DNA of 22,672 nucleotides from Streptomyces rubellomurinus (GCF_000961885.1 NZ_JZKH01000109.1:1-22672); one strand, 5' to 3'; positions 6,175 through 14,845 are shown, counted from the stretch's first letter. A program made the numbers and translations. The notes: generated by a model not told the origin, from the sequence alone.

Positions 6175-7372
6175 CCCGTACCGGCCATGCCCCCGCGGAC
6201 GCTGACCTCCCCGTCGTGCTGAGCTACGGCATGGGCCTGGACAGCACTGCCGTCCTCGCCCGCTGGCTCACCGAGCCGGCCAGTCGCGACTTCCCTCTGG
6301 AGCGGCTGACCGTGCTCACCGCGATGACCGGCGACGAGCCGGACGTGACCCGCCGCCTCACCGAGGAACACGTGCTGCCGCTGCTGCGTGGCACCGGTAC
6401 GCGCCTCGTCCAGATCAGCCGCACCAGCCAGCGCGGTGGGTACACCGTGCTGGACGACTCCCGAACCCCGCTCCGGCTGATCATGAAGGGGCCGTGGCGC
6501 CTGTCCGACGAGCTGCGCGCCAGCGGCACCGTCCCGCAGCTCGCGGCCAAACGTCGGCTATGCAGCTTGCACGCGAAGGGCCATGTACTCGACGGGTGGC
6601 TCGGCGACGAGTTCGACGGCCGACCCTTCCGACACGTCCTCGGCTTCGCCACCGAGGAACTGCACCGAGCCGAGCGCGACGAGGGGTTCACCGCCACCGG
6701 CCGCCGTCCCGAGTACCCGCTGATCAACGACTGGGGGTGGGACCGCCAGCAGTGCGCGCAGTACCTGCTCGACCTCTTCGGGGAGCCCTGGTCGAGGTCC
6801 GCGTGCGGCTACTGCCCCTTCTCGGCGGGCCACCGAGGCCGGGCTGAGCTGATCGAACGCTGGCGGGCGGAGCCGGCCATCGGCGCTCAAGCCCTCGCCC
6901 TGGAGTTCACCGCCATGGCCCTCAACCCGCGCTCGAAGCTCTACGGCAGCGTCGCAGCCCAGGACCTCGCCCGCTCCCACGGGCTGACGTCCTCGCCCGG
7001 TTCGAGGAGGACCTTCGACGGCAACGGTGGAGCGTCTACGAGGTCCGCCGCATCGTCCACCCCCGCCGCGACGACCCCGCGGCCAAGGGCGCGGCGTGGC
7101 GCAGCGTCCGTACGGTGTTCACCGGGAACCACGACGACGCCCAGCACATGCTCCGCGCCACCTCCGCCGGAAGCGTCGTCACCGACGAGTACGGCATCAC
7201 CAGGGCCGAGATCATCCCGCGCACCAACGGCTACCCGGCCATCGAGAAGGCGCTCGCCCTCGCACCGGCCGGCGTTCTCGACAAAGAGCGGCCCGCCTTC
7301 GGCGCCTGGTGGGAGCGACTGCATCACCAGACCGCGCCAGGAACCCGGCGCTCGGTCACCCTTGCGGCGTGA
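6171..7372 (+). CDS. PP-loop ATPase of the PAPS reductase family, second of a pair, frameshifted
   Basis: Its ATG overlaps the TGA of the first PP-loop gene (ATGA, 6171-6174), so the two are translationally coupled. A variant PP-loop S-Y-G-M-G-L-D-S-T-A lies at residues 18-27, R-L-C-S-L-H-A-K at 129-136, and C-G-Y-C-P-F at 212-217. The same order of one Cys then Cys-x2-Cys-Pro-Phe occurs in its partner. At about 6985 the natural protein stops making sense. Reading on from GAC at 6986 in the -1 frame restores a convincing C-terminus of 128 residues (V-L-A-R-F-E-E-D-L ... R-S-V-T-L-A-A) to the TGA at 7370-7372. One base is therefore missing, or there is a sequencing error. The unshifted frame stays open to 7505 but is low-complexity. 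The intact ancestor would be about 400 aa. Confidence 0.72.
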
Positions 7373-7397
7373 CCTGAACGGAAGCCGGGGGCCAGCA

Positions 7398-7432
7398 GCA
7401 CGGCCGAAGCCGTGCCGACCTCTCGGGTCGGC
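7398..7432 (+). terminator. Tandem hairpins after the PP-loop gene pair
   Basis: GCACGGC-CGAA-GCCGTGC (7398-7415) is followed by GCCGACC-TCTCG-GGTCGGC (7414-7432), two 7-bp perfect stems sharing two bases, so they would compete. They lie 25 nt after the restored stop of the second PP-loop gene. The remaining gap to 7564 holds the operator/promoter candidate described separately. Confidence 0.6.
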
Positions 7433-7483
7433 TGGGCAAGCTGTCTGGCCCCCTCCCACGAGAAGACCGATCCCGAAAGACGG

Positions 7484-7503
7484 CTACCTCGCGCAGGTAG
7501 ATT
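7484..7503 (+). promoter_or_regulatory. Inverted repeat over a -10 box, candidate autoregulatory operator
   Basis: CTACCT (7484-7489) and AGGTAG (7495-7500) form a 6-bp inverted repeat with a 5-nt spacer. Its right arm overlaps a TAGATT -10-like box (7498-7503). It lies 61 nt before the start of the multi-HTH protein gene, a natural position for repression by that protein. No convincing -35 box is seen. Confidence 0.4.
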
Positions 7504-7564
7504 AGTGCATGTCGGAACAGGGAGGCCGTCACTCCCGCCGGCCTACCCGAAGGAGACCTAGCCG

Positions 7565-8557
7565 ATGGCCCCCGTGACGCTTGCCGAGCGGTTGGCCGCT
7601 GCCCCGTCCGACAGCCTCAGCGTCGCCGACATCGCCAGCGCGACCGGCCTGTCCGAGTTCACCGTCCGCCGCCTGATCAAGGACCCGCAGTGGCCGGAGG
7701 GCACCGTGCCGGAGGACGCAGGCGAGCAGCGGTTCGCGCGCGATGCCTGCGTGAAGTGGATGCGCGCCCACCAGGCCGCCCGGGTCGACGTCACCGAGTT
7801 GCCCGGGGCGGACACCGACCGGGTCACCATCACCGACATCGCGAACCGGACCGGCATCGCTCGCGGCACGCTGAGCCCGATGCGCACGCACTACAAGGAC
7901 AGCAGCGACCCGTTCCCGGTCGGCGATGCCCTGGGCACGTACAGCTGGGGCGAGGTCAAGGCGTGGCTCAGCCGACGCCACCGCCGCACCGGTCCCCGAG
8001 GTACCGTCGAACCCCCGGTCGCGACGGAGAAGCCGGCCACCACGCCGACGTCAGACGTGCTCACCACCGCCGCCATCGAACGGCTCACCGGCCGGGGCAA
8101 GGAAGCTGTCAAGACCCTGGTCCGCCGCCCCGAGATCGCTGATCTCAGCAGCGGCAAGGTGGGCCGCTCGCGGGTGTGGCCTGCCGCCGCCCTGCTGCCG
8201 GTGCTCTGGCGTCTCGGCTACCTGCCCGAGTCGGGTCCGCTCTCCCCGGAGCAGACCGCCGTCCTCGTCGAACTCGGGTACCTCCCCGAGACGGGGAAGC
8301 CGAGTGCCGAGCAGGCGGCCGTGCTGCGCGACTTCGGCTACGACCAGGAGGGCACCGTCGAACACCGTGCCTGGCTGGTCGGTCCCGTCCGCTCGGCGAC
8401 CGAGCTGGCCGCCCACTACGGAGTCACCCTCAGCGCGGTGAGCCGGCGACTCAAGCGCGGTCGGGAGACCGGCGACCCACTCTGCCCGACCCCGATCGAA
8501 ACCGACGAGGGCACGCGCTACGACCCGAGAGCCTTCGACACCTTCTGGCGCAGGTAA
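7565..8557 (+). CDS. Multi-helix-turn-helix DNA-binding protein
   Basis: This 330-aa protein appears to carry four helix-turn-helix-like modules. They are at about residues 16-40 (V-A-D-I-A-S-A-T-G-L-S-E-F-T-V-R-R-L), 88-110 (I-T-D-I-A-N-R-T-G-I-A-R-G-T-L), 165-185 (A-A-I-E-R-L-T-G-R-G-K-E-A-V) and 282-303 (A-T-E-L-A-A-H-Y-G-V-T-L-S-A-V-S-R-R-L). Between the third and fourth is a 20-residue tandem repeat beginning L-G-Y-L-P-E at 217 and 237, with a partial third copy (F-G-Y) at 257. The ATG at 7565 has AGGAG (7551-7555) 9 nt upstream. It converges on the 8658-9119 gene and lies 0.9 kb from the candidate oriT. It may regulate transfer or build a DNA-protein complex. I do not recognise a named family. 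Confidence 0.75.
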   Translation: MAPVTLAERLAAAPSDSLSVADIASATGLSEFTVRRLIKDPQWPEGTVPEDAGEQRFARDACVKWMRAHQAARVDVTELPGADTDRVTITDIANRTGIARGTLSPMRTHYKDSSDPFPVGDALGTYSWGEVKAWLSRRHRRTGPRGTVEPPVATEKPATTPTSDVLTTAAIERLTGRGKEAVKTLVRRPEIADLSSGKVGRSRVWPAAALLPVLWRLGYLPESGPLSPEQTAVLVELGYLPETGKPSAEQAAVLRDFGYDQEGTVEHRAWLVGPVRSATELAAHYGVTLSAVSRRLKRGRETGDPLCPTPIETDEGTRYDPRAFDTFWRR

Positions 8558-8572
8558 CCGGACCCGATATGA

Positions 8573-8611
8573 CGACGGCGCTGCCGACCATCACGGTCGG
8601 CAGCGCCGTCG
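8573..8611. terminator. 17-bp perfect hairpin, bidirectional terminator
   Basis: Positions 8573-8589 pair perfectly with 8595-8611 around ATCAC. It starts 16 nt after the stop of the + strand multi-HTH gene and 47 nt before the stop of the - strand gene. It is therefore well placed to end both convergent transcripts. Confidence 0.75.
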
Positions 8612-8657
8612 CCGTTCCTCACCCCGGGCGGCACCCGGCAACGCCCGGACCTCCCGC

Positions 8658-9119
8658 TCACCCCGCTACCGCTTCGCCGACCACGGCGCTCCCGGAGCCG
8701 ACCGCCGAGCCCGCCGGCCCGGCCCCAGCCGCAACCTCCGGCCCGGCCCCGCGCCCGCCGTCCCGCGGCGCGGCCGACCCGGCCGACTCCGCCAGGATCG
8801 TCCGGACGTCCCCCAGCGCCAGCCCCGTCAGCTCGGCGATCTGATCACGAGGCTCGCCCAGACCGTGGAGGGCGACCACCGCCTCCCGCGCCCGTCGCTC
8901 CGGCTCCACCGCAGCCGCCTCCGCGTCCGCCAGGACCTTCGCCGCCCGCGCGCTCGCGCTCGCCCGCAGCTGCTCCGCCCTCCCCGTCTGCTCGTAGAAG
9001 TCGGTCAGCGCCGCTTCCACCTGCTTCTCGCGCCGGAGACGCTCCGCGTCCCGCGCTGCCTTCGCCTTCTGCGCCGCCCGAACCGCACTGGCCCGCGACG
9101 CCGAAATTCGTCCGCTCAT
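8658..9119 (-). CDS. Small coiled-coil/HTH protein divergent from the relaxase gene
   Basis: This 153-aa protein starts with a basic, Ala/Arg/Lys/Glu-rich segment (residues 1-80) that reads as a long helix or coiled coil. A helix-turn-helix-like unit follows at about 85-115 (A-R-E-A-V-V-A-L-H-G-L-G ... Q-I-A-E-L-T-G-L-A-L-G-D-V-R-T-I-L), then a Gly/Ala/Pro-rich flexible tail. The ATG (9119-9117) gives the best boundary, but no strong ribosome site precedes it. Genes like this, divergent from a relaxase across the transfer origin, often encode relaxosome accessory DNA-binding proteins. That role is inferred from position and HTH content rather than from a recognised family. Confidence 0.65.
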   Translation of the reverse strand: MSGRISASRASAVRAAQKAKAARDAERLRREKQVEAALTDFYEQTGRAEQLRASASARAAKVLADAEAAAVEPERRAREAVVALHGLGEPRDQIAELTGLALGDVRTILAESAGSAAPRDGGRGAGPEVAAGAGPAGSAVGSGSAVVGEAVAG

Positions 9120-9435
9120 GCCAGAACCATAGCCGCAAAACCGCAGGTGATAAACCCTGTAGATCCTCGCATGATAGGCGCCGATAAACATCGAGAAGTC
9201 TCGATAGAAAAACCGAGAGGCGAATCACTAAAACTGCCCGACAAGAGGCCCTGAGCTGGCCATATGCCAGTCAGGCCAAGTCATCCAGACACCTCTTGCA
9301 GATATTCTGAGCATGGTCCGCTGCGCGGGGCTAAAGTACTCACATGGCATTTGATGGGGTAGGTGAACAGGCGGCTCGAATAGCCGTTGCACCCACCCTC
9401 ATCCGAAACCGGAAAAGCTGGGGGTGGTCGCGTTG
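9120..9435. other. Candidate origin of transfer (oriT) and divergent promoter region
   Basis: This 316-bp gap between divergent relaxase and accessory genes is clearly more AT-rich than its surroundings. It contains a perfect repeat ATCGAGA-AG-TCTCGAT (9190-9205) and a larger hairpin at 9247-9277. The hairpin pairs GGCC, TGA and CTGGC with GCCAG, TCA and GGCC around CATAT, with two 1-nt bulges. An outer pair CAAGAGG (9242-9248) and CCTCTTG (9292-9298) encloses it. GATAAAC occurs twice (9149-9155, 9183-9189), and CGGCT/AGCCG at 9372-9386. MobF relaxases bind a hairpin beside the nick site, usually next to their gene. The nick itself cannot be placed from sequence alone. Confidence 0.5.
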
Positions 9436-12400
9436 ATGACCATCCACAAGCTCACCGCCGGCAACGGCTACACCTACCTGACGCGCCAGGTCGCGGGCGG
9501 CGACGTACAGCGTCAGCGGGGTCAGTCCGCCGAGGAGTACTACACCCAGAAGGGCAACCCGGCGGGCGTCTGGCTCGGCCGCGGCGCACCCCTTCTGGAA
9601 CTCGACGGCACCACCGTCACCGAGCAGCAGATGAAGCACCTGTTCGGCCTGGGCCAGCACCCGGACGCCCAGCGCATCATCGCCGAGCACCTGGCCGCCA
9701 ACGTGCGCGCCGACATGGACGATGAGCAGCTCAAGGCCGTCCAGGCCGCCGCGATCAAGGCCGCCACCCTCGGCCGCAAGTACCCCGAGTACGAGCCGCT
9801 GGACCCGTTCGCCGAGCGCGTCGAGCGGCGCCTGGCCGTCATCGAGAAGGAGACCCGGCGCACCCCCAGCAGCGCCGAGATCAAGAAGGTCCAGCACGAG
9901 GAGTCCCGCCGCCAGCGCGCCGCCGTCGCGGGCTTCGACCTGGTCTTCGCCCCGGTGAAGTCCGCCGCGGTGCTGTGGGCGCTGGACGAGCGCCCGGAGG
10001 TCCGCGCCGCCGTCCGCGCAGCCCACGAGGCCGCCCGCGACGCCGCGCTGGAGCTGCTGGAGGAGAACGCCGCGTACACCCGCACCGGCAGCACCGGCCA
10101 GGCCCAGATCGACACCAAGGGCCTGGTCGCCGTCGCCTTCGACCACTTCGACTCCCGGGCCGGCGACCCCAACCTCCACACCCACGTCGTCCTCGCCAAC
10201 AAGATCCAGGGCATCGACGGGAAGTGGCGCTCGCTGGATGCCCGCGGCCTCCTGGCGATGACGGTCGCCACCTCCGAGTTCTACAACTCGCGGTTCGAGA
10301 CCGAGCTGACCGCCCGGCTCGGCGTCACCTTCGAGGCCCGTGAGGACTCCGCCACCAAGCGCCAGCCGGTGCGCGAGATCGTCGGTGTCCCCGTCGAGGC
10401 GATCACCCACTTCTCCTCCCGCCGGACCGAGATCGAAGCCCGCTACGAGCAGCTCCTGCGCGAGTACCGGCGCGAGCACGGCCACGACCCCTCCCGCGGC
10501 ATGACCCACCAGCTCGCCCGCCAGGCCAACCTCGACACCCGTGAGGGCAAGAAGGCCGCCCGCTCCCTTGAGGAGATGCGCGCCGACTGGACCCACACCA
10601 TCACCACCGCCCACGGTCCGGACATCGTCCAGCGCGTGATGGCGGCCGTTCCCGCACCCGAAAGCACCCCGGCCACCGCCCGGCAGGAGGAGCCGAAGCC
10701 GGTCGAGATCCCCACCCTCGCCGCGGCCGTGATCACCGCTGTCGGTGAGGAGCGCGCGGTGTGGACGGTGTGGAACCTGCGCGCCCACGCCGAGCGCCTG
10801 GCCCGCTCCGAGCACCCCACCACCAGCACCGCCGAGCACCAGCAGCTGGTCGAGGCGATCGTCACCGAGGCCATCTCCCCGACGCACAGCGTCCGCATCG
10901 ATACCCCCACCCTGCTGGACGAGCCCGAGGAACTGCGCCGGGCCAACGGCGACTCCGTGTTCGTCCAGCACGCCTCCACCCGCTACACCAGCACCGCCAT
11001 CCTGGACGCCGAGCGCCGCCTGGTCACCGCCGCGCTCACCCCCGTCACCGAGGGCCCGAACCCGGCCTTCGTCGGCGCCGCCCTGGACGGCTTCGAGGCC
11101 CGCAACCGCGCGCTCGACGAGGGCCAGCGCGCCCTCGTCACCGCGTTCATCACGGACCCTCGGCTGGTGTCCCTCGGCCTCGGCCCGGCTGGCTCCGGCA
11201 AGACCACCGCGATGCAGGCGTACGTCCACGTCGCCAACCAGGCCGGCCAGCGCGTCGTCCCGCTCGCCACCTCCGCAGCCTCCGCCGCCGTCCTTGCCAA
11301 GGACCTCAAGCAGCCCGCCGAGAACCTCCACAAGTTCCTCTGGGAGTACACCGGCGGTAAGTACATGGGCGAGCTGCTCAGCGGCCGGAACGTGCCCGAG
11401 AGCCGGGCCGGCTTCGTCCTGAACCCGGGCGACGTCGTCCTGGTGGACGAGGCCGGGATGGCGGGCACCCTCAACCTGGACAGCCTCGTCAAGATCGCCG
11501 ATCAGCGCGGCGCAACGGTGCGCCTGCTCGGCGACTACCGCCAGCTCAGCAGCGTCGAAGCGGGCGGCGCGCTGCGGCTGATCGCCGCCGAAGCCGGCGC
11601 CGTCGAACTCACCACCCTCCACCGGTTCAGCAACAAGACCGAGGCCGCCGCCACCCTCAAGATCCGCACCGGCGACACCGCCGGGCTGGACTTCTACTTC
11701 GCCAACCAGCGGGTCGTCAGCGGCTCGCGCACCGCCATGGTCGAAGCCGCGTACGACGGCTGGAAGACCGACATGCTCGCGGGCCGCACCACCCTGATCA
11801 GCGCGCGCACCGGCACCGACGTCACCGCCCTTTCCGCCCGCGCCCGCGAGGACCGCGTGGCCGCCGGTCAGGTCGAGGCTGACGGCGTCCTGCTGCGCGA
11901 CGGCAACCGCGCGGGACGCGGCGACTGGATCGTCACCCGCAAGAACGACCGCAAGCTCACCACCAACCGGGGCCGCGACTTCCTCAAGAACGGCGACGCC
12001 TGGGAGATCCTCAAGCGCCACGAGGACGGCTCCCTCAAGGTCCGCCACATGGAACACCGCGGACGTCTCACCCTGCCCGCCGAGTACGTCGCCGCCAACG
12101 TCCAGCTGCTCTACGCCTCCACCATCACCCGCTCCCAGGGCGGCACCGTCGACACCGCCCACCCGCTGGTCACCGACGACACCACCCGCGAGGAGCTGTA
12201 CGTCCAGCTCACCCGCGCCCGCCACACGACCACCCTCTACACCGCCACCCACGAACTCCTTCCCTTCGACACCGACGAGCAGCTCGACCAGCCCAAGAAC
12301 GACCCCAACTCCTTCGCCGCCCGCGAGGTCCTGGAGCGCGTTCTGAGCCGCGAAGGCGCCCAGCTCTCCGCCACCGAGACCATCCGCAATGCCCAGGAGG

Positions 12401-14460
12401 ACGCCGTCTCCCTGGCCACCCTGGTACCCCGGCACCAGCACGCCACCGAGACCCTGACCGCCCCCTATTACCACCAGCTCATCCACCGACTTCTCGGCCC
12501 CGCCCTCGCCGAGCAGATCACCACCGACGACGCGATGACCGCCGTCACCCGCGCGCTCCGCACCGCCGAAGCCGGCGGCTGGCAGCCCGAGCGGCTGATC
12601 GCCGCCGCCACCTGGCGCGGCGACCTGACCACCGCCGACTCCCCGGCCCAGGCCCTCGCCTGGCGCCTGAGCACCATCACCAACGAGCGCCCCGCCCCCG
12701 CCCACCTCAACGCACCCACCACCGCCGACACCACCCGCTACGCCGCCCTGGTCGCGCAGCTCACCAACCTGCCCGCCCACCGCTTCGACCCCGAGACCGC
12801 GACCGCCGAACCGGCCGCCCTGCGCATCGCGCCCGCCGCCGCCCAGGCCGCCGACGCGCACCCGCACGTCCCCGCCGACACCCTCAACCACTACGCCACC
12901 GCGGCTGCCACCACGCTCAACACCACCACCGACCGCGTCACCGCCCACCCGCAGTGGCCCCACCTCGCCGGTGCCCTGGCCGCCGCCGAACGCACCGGCC
13001 GCGACACCACCAACCTGCTCACCGCCGCCGCCAGCCAGGCCACCAGTACGAGCGACCCGGTCACCGCCCTGACCCGCGCCGCCCGCACCACCCTGGCCGC
13101 AGACGGCATCCCCGAGCACCACCAGCAGGCCCCCGAAGCCCTCCGCCACCAGGCCCTCGCCGCCACCGTCCTCGGCGACGAGCACGCCACTCGCGCCCGC
13201 AACGAGAACACCTGGCCCGCCCTCACCGCCGCCCTGCGTCGCGCCGAGAACGCCGGCCACGAACCCGCCACCCTGCTGCGCCAGGCCGCCGAGAGCCGCC
13301 CGCTCACCGGCGCCGACAGCCTCAGCCAGGTCCTCGCCTGGCGCATCGGCCGCCACCTCGCCGCCGACGCCCCGGTGGCCGCCGCCCAGCAGAGCGACCG
13401 CGCCGAAGCAGAGCTGTGGCGCACCCTCGCCTGGAGCCTCAAGGCGATCGAGAACACCGGCACCACCGCGGAGACCGCCCTCTCCGAGGTGACCGGCCGC
13501 ACCGCCCTGCCCGAACTGCTCCAGCACACCCAGCAGCAGGTGCTCGCCCACACCCGCGCCGCCTCCGGCCGCGCCGACCTCCCAGCCTGGATCAGCGCCG
13601 TACCGCGCTCCACCACGGCCAACCCGCTCCACCACGAGTACCTCACCGACAGCGCCACCCTGATCGCCAACCGGCTCTCGGTGCTCGCCGACCGCACCGT
13701 GGAGAACCGCCCGGAGTGGAGCCGGACCCTCGGCGAAGCCCCGACCGACCCCACCCAGCGCGCCCAGTGGCAGCAGCACCTCGCCGTCGTCGCCGCCTAC
13801 CGCGACCAGTACCGGGTCACCGACGACAACGCGATCCAGCCCGCCGGCCCCTACATCGAGGAAGGCCGTACCGGCCACGACGCCTACTGGCAGGCCACCG
13901 CGGCAGCCCTCGCCGCCCGCCGGACCGCCGCCGCGCCGGTCGGCCCGGAGAGCAGCACCGGGAACACCGACCAGCAGGCCCGCCACCAGCTCACCGCCGA
14001 CGTCTACCGAGCCCTTCCCGAGGCAGACCAGGCCGAGATCCTGCGCACCGTCGCCACCCGCACCGGCGCCACCTGGCTCGCCAACATCCCGCGCCTGGAC
14101 GACGCCGCCCTGGCCCAGCCATCCGTCGCCGAGCAGGTCACCGCCGTGCTCACCGAGCGCCGCCAGCTGACCGCCGAGGCCACCCAGCCCGAGCAGCCGC
14201 AGGCCGAGGAACGGCGCCAGCCCACCCTCGCCGAACGCCGCCGAGCCGGCCGACAGGCCGAGCGCCAGGCCCACCGCGACCAGCTCCAGCAGCGCGGCGG
14301 GCAGCCCACCCGAGCTGCCCGGCCCGTACCCGGCCGCCGACCCGAGCCCGTCGAACAGCGTCAGGCTCAGGCCCCAGTCCAGCGCCCCGCCGCTCCGCAG
14401 CAGCAATTCCAGCAGCCGCCGCAAGCTCGCCAGGACCAGCGCGGTCCGCGCATCCGCTGA
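9436..14460 (+). CDS. mobF: MobF family relaxase-helicase (TrwC/TraA-like)
   Basis: This 1674-aa protein is predicted to nick one strand at oriT, stay attached to its 5' end, and unwind it for transfer. The N-terminal relaxase domain (about 1-310) has candidate catalytic tyrosines Y12 and Y14 and the histidine triad H237, H248, H250 (in D-P-N-L-H-T-H). The helicase half has Walker A G-P-A-G-S-G-K-T-T at 583-591, Walker B D-E-A-G-M at 671-675, and RecD-like motifs T-I-T-R-S-Q-G-G-T-V-D at 896-906 and Q-L-T-R-A-R near 925. About 700 further residues are helical with repeated modules, and the Gln/Arg/Pro-rich end looks disordered. The ATG at 9436 is preferred because GGGGGTGG (9420-9427) precedes it by 8 nt. 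An in-frame GTG at 9424 is the alternative. Confidence 0.92.
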   Translation: MTIHKLTAGNGYTYLTRQVAGGDVQRQRGQSAEEYYTQKGNPAGVWLGRGAPLLELDGTTVTEQQMKHLFGLGQHPDAQRIIAEHLAANVRADMDDEQLKAVQAAAIKAATLGRKYPEYEPLDPFAERVERRLAVIEKETRRTPSSAEIKKVQHEESRRQRAAVAGFDLVFAPVKSAAVLWALDERPEVRAAVRAAHEAARDAALELLEENAAYTRTGSTGQAQIDTKGLVAVAFDHFDSRAGDPNLHTHVVLANKIQGIDGKWRSLDARGLLAMTVATSEFYNSRFETELTARLGVTFEAREDSATKRQPVREIVGVPVEAITHFSSRRTEIEARYEQLLREYRREHGHDPSRGMTHQLARQANLDTREGKKAARSLEEMRADWTHTITTAHGPDIVQRVMAAVPAPESTPATARQEEPKPVEIPTLAAAVITAVGEERAVWTVWNLRAHAERLARSEHPTTSTAEHQQLVEAIVTEAISPTHSVRIDTPTLLDEPEELRRANGDSVFVQHASTRYTSTAILDAERRLVTAALTPVTEGPNPAFVGAALDGFEARNRALDEGQRALVTAFITDPRLVSLGLGPAGSGKTTAMQAYVHVANQAGQRVVPLATSAASAAVLAKDLKQPAENLHKFLWEYTGGKYMGELLSGRNVPESRAGFVLNPGDVVLVDEAGMAGTLNLDSLVKIADQRGATVRLLGDYRQLSSVEAGGALRLIAAEAGAVELTTLHRFSNKTEAAATLKIRTGDTAGLDFYFANQRVVSGSRTAMVEAAYDGWKTDMLAGRTTLISARTGTDVTALSARAREDRVAAGQVEADGVLLRDGNRAGRGDWIVTRKNDRKLTTNRGRDFLKNGDAWEILKRHEDGSLKVRHMEHRGRLTLPAEYVAANVQLLYASTITRSQGGTVDTAHPLVTDDTTREELYVQLTRARHTTTLYTATHELLPFDTDEQLDQPKNDPNSFAAREVLERVLSREGAQLSATETIRNAQEDAVSLATLVPRHQHATETLTAPYYHQLIHRLLGPALAEQITTDDAMTAVTRALRTAEAGGWQPERLIAAATWRGDLTTADSPAQALAWRLSTITNERPAPAHLNAPTTADTTRYAALVAQLTNLPAHRFDPETATAEPAALRIAPAAAQAADAHPHVPADTLNHYATAAATTLNTTTDRVTAHPQWPHLAGALAAAERTGRDTTNLLTAAASQATSTSDPVTALTRAARTTLAADGIPEHHQQAPEALRHQALAATVLGDEHATRARNENTWPALTAALRRAENAGHEPATLLRQAAESRPLTGADSLSQVLAWRIGRHLAADAPVAAAQQSDRAEAELWRTLAWSLKAIENTGTTAETALSEVTGRTALPELLQHTQQQVLAHTRAASGRADLPAWISAVPRSTTANPLHHEYLTDSATLIANRLSVLADRTVENRPEWSRTLGEAPTDPTQRAQWQQHLAVVAAYRDQYRVTDDNAIQPAGPYIEEGRTGHDAYWQATAAALAARRTAAAPVGPESSTGNTDQQARHQLTADVYRALPEADQAEILRTVATRTGATWLANIPRLDDAALAQPSVAEQVTAVLTERRQLTAEATQPEQPQAEERRQPTLAERRRAGRQAERQAHRDQLQQRGGQPTRAARPVPGRRPEPVEQRQAQAPVQRPAAPQQQFQQPPQARQDQRGPRIR

Positions 14461-14506
14461 CGATCATGACCGTTCGAGGCCGAGGCTCCCAGGCCCGGTG
14501 CCGAGG

Positions 14507-14764
14507 TCAGAGCCGTCGAAGTGCCCTCTCGCACTCACGGCATCGCCGGTCCTCGAACGCTGCTGGATACCACGGCTCCCCGTAACCGGCCTGGTAGTGC
14601 GTGTGCACCAACGGGTCAGTGCTGATGCCACAGAGCGTCGTCGGCAGCGGGTCCTCCAGCACCTCAGGATCGCTCGCGGCGGCGTGGACCGACCGGACGA
14701 AGCCCGGGTCAGCTTCATCCGGATCGAACCCCGCAAGAACCTCCAGCAGCACCAGTACGCCCAT
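14507..14764 (-). CDS. Hypothetical small zinc-binding-like protein, possibly 5'-truncated
   Basis: This is an 85-aa reading from ATG 14764. It has T-L-C-G about midway and a C-terminal R-C-R-E-C pair, a four-Cys-like arrangement typical of small zinc-binding accessory proteins of streptomycetes, but I know no function. The sequence just upstream in the same frame also looks coding (A-L-S-K-C-C-G-H-R-R-G-M-G). It continues without interruption back to the TAG stop of the neighbouring gene (14846-14848). The true start is therefore uncertain, and the protein may once have begun further upstream. It is convergent with the relaxase gene, 46 nt from its stop, with no strong hairpin between. Confidence 0.55.
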   Translation of the reverse strand: MGVLVLLEVLAGFDPDEADPGFVRSVHAAASDPEVLEDPLPTTLCGISTDPLVHTHYQAGYGEPWYPAAFEDRRCRECERALRRL

Positions 14765-14845
14765 ACCTCGACGGTGCCCGCAGCACTTGGAGAGCGCACG
14801 TCGAGCGCCCTCAGTGGGGGTGGCCGAACGCGGCTCGGCGGCCCG

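Noticed and set aside
7001..7505. Frame-0 continuation of the second PP-loop gene to 7505
   Set aside because: The Ser/Pro/Thr/Arg low-complexity sequence is typical of a wrong frame, and it crosses two terminator-like hairpins and a candidate promoter. The -1 frame gives a natural C-terminus.
9340..14424. A 1694-codon open frame on the minus strand opposite the relaxase gene
   Set aside because: It is a shadow created by GC-biased third positions. Its translation is a Gly/Val/Leu/Ala-rich monotone without motifs, whereas the plus strand encodes all relaxase and helicase motifs.
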